NCBI RefSeq assembly: GCF_963664965.1
Contig: NZ_OY761823.1
Location: 3,118,001 to 3,182,000 of the forward strand
From: an uncultured Pseudodesulfovibrio sp.
Lineage (GTDB): Bacteria; Desulfobacterota; Desulfovibrionia; Desulfovibrionales; Desulfovibrionaceae
Direction: 5' to 3'
Length of the DNA: 64,000 nucleotides
The notes under the pieces are model-generated. The model made no database searches. It saw nothing but the letters and a program-made list of their open reading frames with translations, and was not told where the DNA came from. Shown here piece after piece: positions 55,213 through 64,000 of this stretch. How positions within the stretch are numbered: position 1 is the first letter of the stretch; each line of letters opens with the position of its first letter. A program made the position numbers and the translations under genes.

Positions 55213-56445
55213 TTATCTCCTGATAGTATGTGCAGTCCAGTATTCGACGTCAGGCGAAATGTGCAGCATGCCCATCTCCTGCAAGACCTCGACACTCAGG
55301 ACGACAAGGAAAAAGACGACAATTCCGTATCCGATCCATCTGGTCGATGAACCAGCCCCACCCTGCTTGACAAGAAGCAGACCGGGCAAAATTCCGAACA
55401 GCGTTCCTACGCCGACTCCCCCCACGATGTTGAGCGCCTCCAAAAACACATCCGGGTAAAAAATACTGACAAGCAACGGCGGCATGAAAGCGACTGCGGC
55501 CACGAACCATTTGTTGACCTTGCGCCCGCTGACGAGATCCCTGATAAAGCTGATGAGTGCGATGGCCGTGGCAATGTATGCCGTGGACATTGCCACGATG
55601 GCGAAGCCAAAGGCTACCTCGTTGAAAAACGATGAGGTGATCATCTTTCCCAAGGGGATGGTGGCAGGCTCGTTGAGCTTGAATGCCGAAATGATGTTGG
55701 CCCCGTTATTGCCTTCCATGGGAAGCGCCGCCATGACTGCCACTGTCCAGACAACCGTCATGACCATGCCGAGTCCCGACCCGAGCCAAATGGCCTTGGT
55801 CACCGCCCTGCGATCATTATCCAAAAACCGGCATACAGTGGGCACGATGTTGTGAAAATTGAACGCGACGACCAGAATCGGCAGGCCGCCGATGAAAAAG
55901 TGCCAATCCGCAGCCATGACGTCGCCCTTGTACATGTGCGGGATAACCATGCCGAGCATCAGAAGAAACAAGGTCCACATGGTCAGAATTAAGTAGGTAT
56001 TCCCCTTTCGCAGAAACACTTCCCCCATGGACGCCAACCCGGTGACTACGGCAAAATAGATGCACAGCAGCACCCATTCCGGCAACGCTGGATGCAGCCA
56101 GCTCGTCACCACGGACATCACGCCTGCCAGATACGCCGTGAGCAATCCGTAAAAAATGATCAGATTGGCACCGACACTGATGTATTTACCCGTTTTCCCG
56201 AGCACCTGCTCAAAGAACGTCGGCAAATCAGCATGAGGATTCTCAGCCAGATACGGCTGGCGGGCGATGATGAGCGCACAAAAGGTCATGACGGCCCAGA
56301 CCGCGAGCGCGCCGATGACAGACGGCAGCACACCGGCAGGCCCGAGATTGATGGGGAGAGCGAGAATTCCTGCGCCGATCATGTTTCCGGTGATGATGAT
56401 GGCTGTGGTGAATATCGTGAAGAACTTCGGTCCGGAACGGGTCAT
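55213..56445 (-). CDS. Aromatic-amino-acid-type permease (HAAAP family)
   Basis: 410 aa, eleven predicted membrane helices. The N-terminus FTTAIIITGNMIGAGILALPINLGPAG is the HAAAP (Mtr/TyrP) signature around helix 1, and FNFHNIVPTVCRFL and DRRAVTKAIWLG are also family-like. It is an inner-membrane proton or sodium symporter for amino acids. The ATG at 56445 follows GGAGG by 5 nt. It is directly upstream of aspA in the same operon, so although the family usually moves Trp/Tyr, import of aspartate or a related amino acid should be considered here. Confidence 0.88.
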   Translation of the reverse strand: MTRSGPKFFTIFTTAIIITGNMIGAGILALPINLGPAGVLPSVIGALAVWAVMTFCALIIARQPYLAENPHADLPTFFEQVLGKTGKYISVGANLIIFYGLLTAYLAGVMSVVTSWLHPALPEWVLLCIYFAVVTGLASMGEVFLRKGNTYLILTMWTLFLLMLGMVIPHMYKGDVMAADWHFFIGGLPILVVAFNFHNIVPTVCRFLDNDRRAVTKAIWLGSGLGMVMTVVWTVAVMAALPMEGNNGANIISAFKLNEPATIPLGKMITSSFFNEVAFGFAIVAMSTAYIATAIALISFIRDLVSGRKVNKWFVAAVAFMPPLLVSIFYPDVFLEALNIVGGVGVGTLFGILPGLLLVKQGGAGSSTRWIGYGIVVFFLVVLSVEVLQEMGMLHISPDVEYWTAHTIRR

Positions 56446-56618
56446 GCAGCCTCCAAACAAGTGAATTGACGTGAAATTATGGTCAACCTACCCCAAAAAT
56501 CGGAGAATTTGAACGAGATAATAAGACCTGTAACCAAATATATGCTTGCGTACCGGAGCACTTTCGGTTAACCGCTTCCACTGCGCGTCTGCGCCCATTA
56601 CATATTATTGGAGTCATC

Positions 56619-58463
56619 ATGAGTAATAAAGTCATCAACGAAAAGCTTCGCAACATCGCCATCATCGCCCACGTCGACCATGGCAAGACCACCTTGGTGG
56701 ACGCTATGTTCAAACAATCGGGCCTGTTCCGTGAAGGTCAAGACGTGGACGACCGCATCATGGATTCCCAGGATCTTGAGCGCGAACGCGGTATCACCAT
56801 TTCCGCCAAGAACTGCTCGGTCAACTGGAAGGGCGTAAAGATCAATATCATCGACACCCCCGGCCACGCCGACTTCGGCGGCGAGGTAGAACGTTCCATT
56901 TCCATGGCCGACGGTGCAATCCTGCTCGTCGATGCCTCTGAAGGTCCGCTGCCCCAGACCCGCTTCGTGCTGAAAAAAGCACTGGAGCAGGGCCTCTCCC
57001 TCATGGTCGTCATCAACAAGGTCGATCGTCAGGACGCCCGTCCGGCAGAAGTTCTGGACGAAATTTATGACCTGTTCATCGACCTCGAAGCCAGCGAAGA
57101 ACAGCTCGACTTCCCGCTGCTCTACGCAATCGGCCGAGACGGCATTGCCATGGAAACCCCGGAAGAACGCGGCAAGAACCTGCACATCCTTCTGGACATG
57201 GTGCTCGATAAGGTCCCCGGCCCGAGCTACAACGAAGACGAGCCGTTCCAGATGCTCGTCTCTGATCTTTCCTACTCGGACTACGTCGGTCGTCTGGCCA
57301 TCGGTAAAGTCCACCACGGCAAGGCCCAGTCCAATGACCAGCTCATCTGTCTGGCCGACGAAGGCAAGACCGTCCCGCTCAAGGTCACAAAGCTCCAGAC
57401 CTACGACGGCTTGAAAGTTGTCCCCACAGACCAGTGTGATCCCGGCGACATCGTCGTCATCGCAGGCATCGAGGACGTCAAAATCGGCGACACGATCTGC
57501 AACAAGGAAGCTCCCAAAGCCCTGCCGCGCATCACAGTGGACGAGCCGACCGTTTCCATGCGCTTCGGCATCAACACCTCGCCGCTGGCAGGAAAAGAAG
57601 GCAAGCACGTCCAGACCAACAAAATCAAGGAACGCCTCCACAAGGAGACGCTGCTCAACGTCGCCATTCAGGTGGAAGACACCGAGAACCGCGACGCTTT
57701 CCTCGTCAAGGGACGCGGCGAATTCCAGATGGCCATTCTCGTCGAACAGATGCGCCGCGAAGGATTCGAACTCTCCGTTGGCCGCCCCGAGGTCATCATC
57801 AAGGAAGAGAACGGCAAAAAGCTTGAGCCCATCGAGCATCTCTTCATTGACTGCGATGAAGAATTCATGGGTATCGTCACTGAAAAGATCCAGACCCGCA
57901 AAGGGCGCATGTCCAACATGATCAACAACGGCACCGGTCGCGTTCGTCTTGAATTCTCCGTGCCGTCCCGCTCTCTCATCGGTTACCGTGACGAATTCCT
58001 GACCGACACCAAGGGCACCGGTCTCATGAACTCCTACCTTGAAGGCTACGACGAACACCGAGGTGATTTCACCTCCCGTTACACCGGCTCCCTCGTGGCT
58101 GACCGCGCGGGCAAAGGTGTTGCCTACGGCCTGTTCAACCTGGAACCCCGCGGCCGCATCTTCATCGTTCCCGGCGACCCCGTTTACGAAGGAATGATCA
58201 TCGGCGAACACAACCGTGACAACGACATCAACGTCAACGCTTCCAAGGAAAAGAAGCTGACCAACATGCGCGCATCCGGCAAGGACGAGGCCGTCATCCT
58301 GACCCCGGTCAAGCCCATGACTCTGGAATACGCCTTGAACTTCATCAAGGATGATGAGCAGGTCGAGGTCACTCCCGAGTCCATCCGCCTTCGCAAGATC
58401 GAGCTTTCCGCTCTGGTCCGACACCGCACCGAAGGCAAGAAGAAAAAAGCTGAAATGAAATAG
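56619..58463 (+). CDS. typA: Ribosome-associated GTPase TypA/BipA
   Basis: 614 aa, normal length. Translational-GTPase motifs: G1 [10 protein letters not shown]2 region RERGITI, G3 [12 protein letters not shown]4 [10 protein letters not shown]. They are followed by EF-G-like beta-barrel and alpha-beta domains and the TypA-specific C-terminal domain ([20 protein letters not shown]). The protein binds ribosomes and helps assembly or translation under cold and other stress. The start is the ATG preceded by TTGGAGTCATC. Monocistronic, with a strong terminator. Confidence 0.97.
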   Translation: MSNKVINEKLRNIAIIAHVDHGKTTLVDAMFKQSGLFREGQDVDDRIMDSQDLERERGITISAKNCSVNWKGVKINIIDTPGHADFGGEVERSISMADGAILLVDASEGPLPQTRFVLKKALEQGLSLMVVINKVDRQDARPAEVLDEIYDLFIDLEASEEQLDFPLLYAIGRDGIAMETPEERGKNLHILLDMVLDKVPGPSYNEDEPFQMLVSDLSYSDYVGRLAIGKVHHGKAQSNDQLICLADEGKTVPLKVTKLQTYDGLKVVPTDQCDPGDIVVIAGIEDVKIGDTICNKEAPKALPRITVDEPTVSMRFGINTSPLAGKEGKHVQTNKIKERLHKETLLNVAIQVEDTENRDAFLVKGRGEFQMAILVEQMRREGFELSVGRPEVIIKEENGKKLEPIEHLFIDCDEEFMGIVTEKIQTRKGRMSNMINNGTGRVRLEFSVPSRSLIGYRDEFLTDTKGTGLMNSYLEGYDEHRGDFTSRYTGSLVADRAGKGVAYGLFNLEPRGRIFIVPGDPVYEGMIIGEHNRDNDINVNASKEKKLTNMRASGKDEAVILTPVKPMTLEYALNFIKDDEQVEVTPESIRLRKIELSALVRHRTEGKKKKAEMK

Positions 58464-58480
58464 CGTCAGATATCAGAACA

Positions 58481-58515
58481 AAAAAAGGCTGTGATTGTTT
58501 CACAGCCTTTTTTTT
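58481..58515. terminator. Bidirectional terminator after typA
   Basis: Stem AAGGCTGTGA/TCACAGCCTT with A- and T-tracts on either side, between typA and the converging exporter gene. Confidence 0.88.
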
Positions 58516-58538
58516 GTCTTCATTATCAGGCGCTTTGA

Positions 58539-59477
58539 TTATTTTGCGCTCTGCACTTTCATATATAGAATCAGCCCCGTCATGGTCAGGGCAATCCCGC
58601 TCCAACCCAGGATTCCGGGGGCCACATGCCCCAGCAGGACGGCTTCGCCGGCCAGAGAAAACACAACCTCCATGGATTGTGTGCAATCGGCCGCTGCAAG
58701 TTCCGCCGTGGACTGGGCGGAATGCCGCGCATACAAGAACAGGCTGGTGGCGATCACCCCGGAACAGACCGCAACGATGGCCGTCTGCAAAATCTGTCCG
58801 CCGGATGGAGGTGGAGGCGTGGTGACCAGAATCAGAATACCCCACAGCGGCAGCGAACCAAGCGTCAATAACAAAACACGACATACGGCGTCGTCCATGA
58901 CCGGATGTGTAATGGAAGGAATAAATCGCCTCTTTGTGTGGCGGGCCTCCCACACAAGCTGGTTGCCGAAAGGATAGGCAAATGCGGCGACCAGCACGGG
59001 CAATGCACCCAACAGGGTATCCGTCAAATTTGCCGTTGACGCCTGCTCGATATTGACCAGCACGACACCGATGAAAATCACCAGTGTCAGGGCAACGGCC
59101 TTGAGCGGAACCTTCCTCCCGAATCCGAGAAGGACAAACGGCGTCGCCAGAATCGTGGTCTGCCATGTCGCCGCCACCACCCAGCCCGGACTGTAGACCG
59201 AACTGAATGTAATCAGTGCGTAAAACACACCGAACCCCACGCTGCCCGCCAATATCCAGAACAGAAAATACCTGCGGAATACTCCGAGAGCCTGTATCCC
59301 GAGCTTTCCCCTTCCGGTCACCACAAGCCAGACACCGAGAAAACCGAGCATCCAGAAATAGCGAAGGCTGGCGGACCAGACCCAATGCCCGCCCTCAAGG
59401 CTCATGACCCGGTTGAGAACAAAGGTGGAACTGAAAAACAGACTGGCAAGTACACCGACAAAAATGATTCGCAGCAT
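58539..59477 (-). CDS. EamA/EmrE-type multidrug or metabolite exporter
   Basis: 312 aa, about ten membrane helices; start at the ATG 59477 (MLRIIFVGVLASLFFSSTF), as upstream in-frame codons are hydrophilic and would run into the divergent promoter region. Features: SLEGGHWVWSASLRYFWML in helix 2, GSVGFGVFYALITF, YPFGNQLVWEAR in mid-protein, and AADCTQSMEVVFSLAGEAVLLG near the end. The layout matches the PF13536-like EmrE group of the DMT superfamily. The substrate is unknown. It is divergent from the 4Fe-4S protein gene with 125 bp between. Confidence 0.88.
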   Translation of the reverse strand: MLRIIFVGVLASLFFSSTFVLNRVMSLEGGHWVWSASLRYFWMLGFLGVWLVVTGRGKLGIQALGVFRRYFLFWILAGSVGFGVFYALITFSSVYSPGWVVAATWQTTILATPFVLLGFGRKVPLKAVALTLVIFIGVVLVNIEQASTANLTDTLLGALPVLVAAFAYPFGNQLVWEARHTKRRFIPSITHPVMDDAVCRVLLLTLGSLPLWGILILVTTPPPPSGGQILQTAIVAVCSGVIATSLFLYARHSAQSTAELAAADCTQSMEVVFSLAGEAVLLGHVAPGILGWSGIALTMTGLILYMKVQSAK

Positions 59478-59602
59478 GTGGCTCCATGGGGTTGGATATC
59501 GCCAGTCAATGCCACTTTCCACCAACGAAGTCCATTGACATCATATGGCAGCCGAGTAGACTTGTTTTAAAAACATACACTATTTCAACCGGAACCGGAC
59601 GC

Positions 59603-60529
59603 ATGAAACTACCATTCATCAAACAATCCACCATCGACTATTATCACGCCTGCAAAAAGCAGGGTTTGTCCCTTTTCGACTTCATCCACGGCTATGTCTA
59701 CGGACGCTGGTGCTACCATTACATAGGTCTCGCCGGTGACAAGGAACCGTGGTGGCGCTGGTTGTGGGCACCGCTCATTCTCATCATCAACCACCACTCG
59801 CCCTTCAAGCCGACAGCAGACAGCAAGGTCGGCGATCCGAACCAGAAAAAACCGGTTTGGGGCGATACCTATCACGGCAAACCCATGCCGCTGGACGAAG
59901 CCACCAAACTCATCAAGCTTGACCGGCCGGTAAACACCGCCGTGTCGGAACAGGTGCTTCCCTATACTCGCGCCCGTGAAATCGTCCTCAGGAACCCGGA
60001 AAAGATCGTGGTCCTCGACTGTCCCTGCCGGTCCGGCATGGAAGATCCCTGCCTGCCACTTGATGTCTGCCTGCTCGTCGGTGACCCGTTCGCCAGCTTC
60101 ATGCTGGAACACCACCCGGACAAGACCCGGCAGATAGACGCGGATGAGGCCGTACGCATTCTCAAGGCTGAAAATGCCCGCGGTCATGTGGCCCACGCCT
60201 TTTTCAAGGACATCATGCTCGGACGGTTCTACGCCATCTGCAACTGCTGCTCGTGTTGCTGCGGGGCCATGAAGGCCACCAAATCGGGTACGGAAATGCT
60301 CTGCTCTTCGGGATATCTTGCCGAGGTCGATGAAGAAAAATGCGTGGTCTGCGGCGTCTGTGCAGAAAAGTGCCAATTCAAGGCCATTGGATTCCGCAAG
60401 GGACATGCCTTTATCAGGGAAGACCGCTGCATGGGCTGTGGAGTCTGCGTGCAGGCCTGTGCCAAGGATGCCCTGTCACTCAGGCTCGCACCGGAAAAAG
60501 GCGCACCTCTTATTGTCGAAGACCTGTAA
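59603..60529 (+). CDS. Cysteine-rich 4Fe-4S ferredoxin-type protein
   Basis: 308 aa. The C-terminus (about 245-300) carries two classical 4Fe-4S motifs, CVVCGVCAEKC and CMGCGVCVQAC. Upstream lie further cysteine groups not explained by them: DCPCRSGMEDPCLPLDVC (about 140-158) and CNCCSCCCGAMKA (about 213-225), which could hold extra clusters or metal. The N-terminal third is basic-aromatic (HYIGLAGDKEPWWRWLWAPLILI) and may touch the membrane. Probably a cytoplasmic electron carrier or the redox subunit of an unknown reductase. The start is the ATG at 59603; upstream in-frame codons overlap the divergent gene's promoter. Ends at a strong terminator. Confidence 0.85.
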   Translation: MKLPFIKQSTIDYYHACKKQGLSLFDFIHGYVYGRWCYHYIGLAGDKEPWWRWLWAPLILIINHHSPFKPTADSKVGDPNQKKPVWGDTYHGKPMPLDEATKLIKLDRPVNTAVSEQVLPYTRAREIVLRNPEKIVVLDCPCRSGMEDPCLPLDVCLLVGDPFASFMLEHHPDKTRQIDADEAVRILKAENARGHVAHAFFKDIMLGRFYAICNCCSCCCGAMKATKSGTEMLCSSGYLAEVDEEKCVVCGVCAEKCQFKAIGFRKGHAFIREDRCMGCGVCVQACAKDALSLRLAPEKGAPLIVEDL

Positions 60530-60571
60530 AAGGCCTCATGACGCATATCGGAATACTTTCGATGAACGAAA

Positions 60572-60604
60572 AAAATCCCGGCAGTAGCGTACTGCCGGGA
60601 TTTT
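60572..60604. terminator. Bidirectional terminator after the 4Fe-4S protein gene
   Basis: A 15-bp perfect stem (60572-60586 with 60590-60604) with a 3-nt loop, A-tract before and T-tract after. Confidence 0.9.
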
Positions 60605-60642
60605 CACATATTCAGATGTACTGAAAACTGTTTCGTCCTGTT

Positions 60643-61023
60643 CTATCCCAATTCAATCTTCAAAGGGATAACATGCAGTTCCCGGCTCACCTCGCGGGTG
60701 GAACCGAGTTCCCATGTGGCAGAGGATTCGCCGGCGGCCTCGGCCACAGCGTCCGCGATACCCTGCACGTTGATGATCGGATGGCGTGAAAAAACCTGCG
60801 GAAGACCGTACGTCAAATTACAGGCCAGACACTTCCCCGGACGCTGGTTGAGTTTCAACTCAAAATTCAGGGCGTTGCCGTCGCTGCCTGCAAAACCAAG
60901 CTCGATGTCATAACTGCCATCTTCGGCATCGCCGAACAAGGCTTCAAAGAAATCATCGGTGCGCTCAGCCGGAAAAATGGACGCGAGCCGATCCTCGGTA
61001 AAAATATCGCCATACTGGGCCAT
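60643..61023 (-). CDS. Conserved small protein of unknown function
   Basis: 126 aa, acidic N-terminal half (EDRLASIFPAERTDDFFEALFGDAEDG) and a C-terminal beta-rich segment. A CLAC pair (KCLACNLTYG, about 70-80) is the only cysteine motif and could be redox-active or bind metal with a partner. No signal peptide or membrane helix. I do not recognise a family with known function. It is separated by 120 bp from the DUF401 gene upstream on the same strand and converges with the 4Fe-4S gene. Confidence 0.75.
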   Translation of the reverse strand: MAQYGDIFTEDRLASIFPAERTDDFFEALFGDAEDGSYDIELGFAGSDGNALNFELKLNQRPGKCLACNLTYGLPQVFSRHPIINVQGIADAVAEAAGESSATWELGSTREVSRELHVIPLKIELG

Positions 61024-61143
61024 GAACTATCCCCCGGGTGTGATAAATGAACGGTATATCCTCGTCAGTCGGTATGCTTTACAAAAAAACAGCCCGCGCT
61101 TCAAGACGTTTCGGCATAAGGCAAAACGGCAAGAAATCACACG

Positions 61144-62430
61144 CTATCGGAGGAAGAAAAACAACCCGATGCCCGACAGGAGCAATATGCCACACGGAGC
61201 GACCAGCTTCCGCCACGTCCGCGCCATATCGCATTCAAAATATTGGCAAGTCAGAATAAAACAGATATGGATGGGAGAAATCATAACCCCGGTAAAGCCA
61301 GCAAACAACGCAAGGACCAGATACGGCACCACCTGATCCTGCATGCCGAGCATATTCAGCACCCCGAGCAGCAGCGGAAATGTCGCTCCGACAAAAGCCA
61401 CGCTGATACCCGAGACCATGCCAACAAGAAACGGCAGGAACATCGCCGATGCGAAAAGCGCAGCATCACCGCCAGCCACCCGCGCCATCTCCTCAACAAC
61501 GCCTGCAGCCTGCATGACATCCTTGAATACGAAAACAGCCACAATGACAAACAGCATGGAACGCACGCTCTTGCCGACAAGCACGGTCCGTAAAAACTGA
61601 AATCCAAGTTGGGAATTCTGGGCCATGACACACCCCACACCGCCGCCAAGCGCAACGATCACCCCCCACTCGAAAGACATTCCCGGAGCAAAAGCCGAAA
61701 TCGCGGTTTCCAGTCCGATGGCTCCGACAATGGCGATGAGCAACGGCAGTCCCTCTTTGAAAACCGCCCCCCGATTCCGTTCACCCGTCACGGGCTGAGA
61801 CATCAAGTCCTTTGCCCCAAGTACCCCCGGACGCAAAAAGAAAAACCATCCCGCCAGCAGCATGACCAACGTACCGGGCCAGCTTTTTGAAATAAAATCG
61901 ATAATAGGGATGTCGGCCAAACCAACAATAAGAATAAGCCCCGGATACAACGGCCAAAAAAGTTCCCAGACATGACGAAACCAGTAATTGACCACGGCCC
62001 GGTCACTGTTCCTGACGCACATGTCCTCGGATACGGTTTTCACCATGGGAGCGGAGAAAATCGCTCCTCCCGGCATGGGAAGCAGCCCGATAAGCGCGGG
62101 GAAAAACACAAGCCGAAGCCGCGGGCTGGTCAGGTACCCGGACAACGCCCCCATCAATCGCCTCGACTGCCCGGAGCGTTCCATGGCATCGGACAACACA
62201 AGTATCAGCCCCACAATGGCGGCCAGAAAAAGAAACTTTTCCTGCATCAAGGCCATGCCCCCGGTCTGGGCGAAAGAAACCGGTCCCATGCCAAACATGA
62301 GCCCCATGGCAAATCCGCCAATCAGAATGGACAAGCCAATGCCCAACCTGAACCTGATACCGGCAAGCATCAGGGCGAAAGCGGACAACACTTTGAAAAA
62401 CGGGATGAACTTGAAAAGCAAAGATTCCAT
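61144..62430 (-). CDS. DUF401-family membrane transporter
   Basis: 428 aa from the ATG at 62430 (AAGGAAG 9 nt upstream). About eleven to twelve membrane helices; MERSGQSRRLMGAL, LIGLLPMPGGAIFSAPMV, NYWFRHVWELFWPLYPG and ISPIHICFILTCQYF are typical of DUF401, a group in the ion-transporter superfamily with DctM/GntP-like fold. The PMPGG segment and re-entrant helices suggest a secondary carrier of organic anions. No experimental substrate is known to me. It stands alone, with the small unknown gene 120 bp downstream possibly in the same transcript. Confidence 0.85.
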   Translation of the reverse strand: MESLLFKFIPFFKVLSAFALMLAGIRFRLGIGLSILIGGFAMGLMFGMGPVSFAQTGGMALMQEKFLFLAAIVGLILVLSDAMERSGQSRRLMGALSGYLTSPRLRLVFFPALIGLLPMPGGAIFSAPMVKTVSEDMCVRNSDRAVVNYWFRHVWELFWPLYPGLILIVGLADIPIIDFISKSWPGTLVMLLAGWFFFLRPGVLGAKDLMSQPVTGERNRGAVFKEGLPLLIAIVGAIGLETAISAFAPGMSFEWGVIVALGGGVGCVMAQNSQLGFQFLRTVLVGKSVRSMLFVIVAVFVFKDVMQAAGVVEEMARVAGGDAALFASAMFLPFLVGMVSGISVAFVGATFPLLLGVLNMLGMQDQVVPYLVLALFAGFTGVMISPIHICFILTCQYFECDMARTWRKLVAPCGILLLSGIGLFFFLR

Positions 62431-62712
62431 GGCAGACACTTCCTTTAAACTCAAGCGGAGCGTATGACTGAGCCTCTACCCGCTTTCGTATCAAATGAAA
62501 ACCACAAGAACCGCTTCCCCATGACTGACGCCACCTCAAATGAGACGAGGTGACGAAACTCAAAACAATCCTCCATGAGTCATCCTCGAGAGAGCAACAT
62601 CATTTTCTCTGAAAAGAACACACCCGATTCCACCCGCCTTGCCCACAGACACGCATTGCGCTATATTGTTGCGGACAAAAAAACGACACCCATTTTCTGG
62701 AGACACCACTTC

Positions 62713-63186
62713 ATGGCAATGAATCCCAAACAGATACGCACACACATTTTCACGGTCATCATCAACAAGGTCGAGGAACAAGACGAAGACAAACGGCAGG
62801 AAGCCCTGACCGAATTCATGTCCGTCACCGGCACCGCGGGCAATGCCCCGGATCAGATTGCGGAAATGATCCCCCCCATCATGCATGACCTGTATGAAAA
62901 ATGGATATCCATGTTCACCGACCGGCTTTTGGAAACAGTCGATGCCAGAAACCTCGAACTGCTCTGTGACGGAACGACCGACAACAACGCAGCCCTCGTG
63001 CTCGCCTACATCATGTTCCTTGAATCAGCCCGCATGGAAGAACAAATTCCCAAAGACCTCGCCGAACACGGCCTCAAGGCGTCGGGCAATGAAGACCTCG
63101 GAGACCTCGCCGCAAGCTATATCAGGACCCAGATGTCCAAAATCGCGGAACAGGCCGGCGACAAGGAACCCAAAGGCAACGCCTAA
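62713..63186 (+). CDS. Conserved helical protein of unknown function
   Basis: 157 aa from the ATG at 62713 (CTGGAGA about 10 nt upstream); an earlier in-frame ATG at 62575 adds a region without conserved character. All-helical, soluble, acidic: PKQIRTHIFTVIINKVEEQDED, then MIPPIMHDLYEKWISMFTDRLLETVD and an acidic end. No catalytic motif or known family by eye. It is divergent from the DUF401 gene and followed by its own terminator. Confidence 0.75.
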   Translation: MAMNPKQIRTHIFTVIINKVEEQDEDKRQEALTEFMSVTGTAGNAPDQIAEMIPPIMHDLYEKWISMFTDRLLETVDARNLELLCDGTTDNNAALVLAYIMFLESARMEEQIPKDLAEHGLKASGNEDLGDLAASYIRTQMSKIAEQAGDKEPKGNA

Positions 63187-63204
63187 AGAGACATTGCATT
63201 CAAC

Positions 63205-63246
63205 GAAAAAGCCCGCTTTCCCTTTTGGAAAAGCGGGCTTTTTTTC
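63205..63246. terminator. Bidirectional terminator between the helical protein and TPR genes
   Basis: Stem AAAAAGCCCGCTTT/AAAGCGGGCTTTTT with T-tracts on both strands. Confidence 0.88.
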
Positions 63247-63261
63247 ATGCAGTCAGACAGA

Positions 63262-63792
63262 TCAGCCAACACCGTCACCGGCCTCGGCAATCGCCTTTTC
63301 CACGGCTTCGGCAATGACGTTCGGAGGATCGGCCATGCCTTCCTCCAGCATGCCCATCTGCAAGTTCAGCTCCCGCTGCACAGCCACTGCCAACGGGTTG
63401 AAATACTGCTTCCACAAGGCAACGGCCTTTTCCGGCTTTTCCAGACGCACCATGGTCAAACCGAGATATAAAAACGCATCCTTGTATTCTCTCTGGATAC
63501 GCAGCGTCCGCTCGAATTCAAGCTTGGCCTGCCGGTACTTCCCGACACGATACAGACAGACGCCGAGGCGATACCTGACATCAGCATCATTCTTGTCGGT
63601 CTCCAGACATTCCTTGTATTTGAGGCATGCGTCATCCCAACTGCCGTCAACGTACAGGCTGTTGGCATCCTTGATGACCTCAATGCCTTCTGCTGTGGAT
63701 GCCGCAGGCCCGTCAGCCTTTTCGTTCTTGATACGGCGCACCGCACCAAACAAAAAATTTCTTCGCGATTTGTCTATCTTCTTCTCGGCCAT
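63262..63792 (-). CDS. Tetratricopeptide-repeat protein
   Basis: 176 aa. At least two to three TPR units in the centre: SLYVDGSWDDACLKYKECLE, NDADVRYRLGVCLYRVGKYRQAKLEFERTL and YKDAFLYLGLTMVRLEKPEKAVALWKQ. The N-terminus is basic (EKKIDKSRRNFLFGAVRRIKN), with RRNFLFG resembling a twin-arginine or membrane-targeting motif but no hydrophobic core after it, so cytoplasmic location is more likely. TPR domains mediate protein contacts; the partner could be the neighbouring AOR assembly, which is a guess. GGAGG precedes the ATG. Confidence 0.85.
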   Translation of the reverse strand: MAEKKIDKSRRNFLFGAVRRIKNEKADGPAASTAEGIEVIKDANSLYVDGSWDDACLKYKECLETDKNDADVRYRLGVCLYRVGKYRQAKLEFERTLRIQREYKDAFLYLGLTMVRLEKPEKAVALWKQYFNPLAVAVQRELNLQMGMLEEGMADPPNVIAEAVEKAIAEAGDGVG

Positions 63793-63870
63793 TCATCCCT
63801 CCGGTGCGACAGAATACCGATTTTTCAAAACCGGTCAACCGAACCGGGAATCGGTTGCCTTTTCAGAAAC

Positions 63871-63894
63871 TTCATGGAATTCTTGTTCCATGAA
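63871..63894 (+). promoter_or_regulatory. Inverted repeat overlapping the AOR start codon
   Basis: TTCATGGAA (63871-63879) and TTCCATGAA (63886-63894) are exact complements around a 6-nt loop. The right arm contains the ATG at 63890, so the hairpin could hide the start codon, or the repeat could be an operator. Confidence 0.4.
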
Positions 63895-64000
63895 TTCCAC
63901 TATCTGCGGCTGGACCGGCAGGGTCCTGCATATCGATCTGTCCACGCGCGAAATGGCAGCGCAGCATCCCGCACGCACACTCTACGAGACCTACCTCGGC
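63890..64000 (+). CDS. Aldehyde:ferredoxin oxidoreductase, N-terminal fragment (runs off window)
   Basis: 37 codons are visible: MNSTICGWTGRVLHIDLSTRE and then YETYLG at the edge. GWTGRVLxIDLST with a following YLGG is the conserved N-terminus of the tungsten/molybdopterin AOR family, cytoplasmic enzymes that oxidise aldehydes to acids with ferredoxin. This frame is preferred over the overlapping ATG at 63874, whose product has no such match. No strong ribosome-binding site is seen before it. The gene continues beyond 64000. Confidence 0.8.
   Translation, partial: MNSTICGWTGRVLHIDLSTREMAAQHPARTLYETYLG

Noticed and set aside
56598-58424. 608-codon open frame on the minus strand opposite typA
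   Set aside because: It is an exact antisense shadow of typA, produced by codon bias; the product has no family-like motifs.

Overview
The window looks like a chromosome segment of a free-living, anaerobic, motile Desulfovibrionales-type bacterium (Desulfovibrio/Pseudodesulfovibrio-like; inferred from gene content, not from a marker gene). Pointers are the start of a tungsten-type aldehyde:ferredoxin oxidoreductase at the right edge, a cysteine-rich ferredoxin, DUF401 and EamA transporters, CheV plus a chemoreceptor, and many two-component systems with periplasmic sensor domains. Core genes have fairly high GC, short intergenic gaps and clear hairpin terminators.

Layout. 1-4756: histidine utilisation operon hutU(partial)-hutI-hutG-hutH. 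4827-7518: tRNA-Leu(GAG), a dCache chemoreceptor with a good FliA-type promoter, and tRNA-Leu(CAG). 7498-33511: a 26-kb genomic island inserted at the 3' end of tRNA-Leu(CAG). It is bounded by a 21-bp perfect direct repeat of the tRNA end and has one tyrosine recombinase at each end. Its cargo is a 2906-aa cyclic beta-glucan synthase, an MscS channel, a LapA-like membrane protein, an HU protein with a stress-protein-like tail, an IS3-family element sitting on a broken radical-SAM gene copy, a GlsB/YeaQ membrane protein, a CheB-CheR-PAS protein translationally coupled to a PAS histidine kinase, an AAA+ ATPase with a small unknown partner, and a B12-binding radical-SAM protein. 33512-35059: a second, AT-rich insert of 1.5 kb that ends in a degenerate third copy of the tRNA end plus a repeated terminator; it carries one membrane-anchored transglutaminase-like protein.

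35060-64000 is core-like. It holds an HlyD-like adaptor overlapping a metal-site-less CDF-fold protein; a four-gene sensory operon (binding protein, histidine kinase, REC-HDOD, REC-degenerate HD-GYP); cheV; an EamA exporter; HU; a hybrid kinase with an ABC-type binding domain plus its sigma-54 response regulator; a glycine-zipper protein; RlpA; two orphan solute-binding proteins; an aromatic-type amino-acid permease with aspA; typA; another EamA-type exporter; a 4Fe-4S protein; small conserved proteins; a DUF401 permease; a TPR protein; and the AOR start.

How the genes fit together. The hut genes convert histidine to glutamate. AspA deaminates aspartate to fumarate, which an anaerobe can use as electron acceptor. 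The island cargo has a common theme of envelope, osmotic and stress adaptation (periplasmic glucans, pressure-release channel, small stress membrane proteins, stress-type signalling). I see no CRISPR array, rRNA operon or recognisable anti-phage system. The strongest leads are the nested tRNA-Leu insertion with its stress cargo, the HlyD/CDF-like pair, the AAA+/124-aa pair and the sensory operon with an inactive-looking HD-GYP output.
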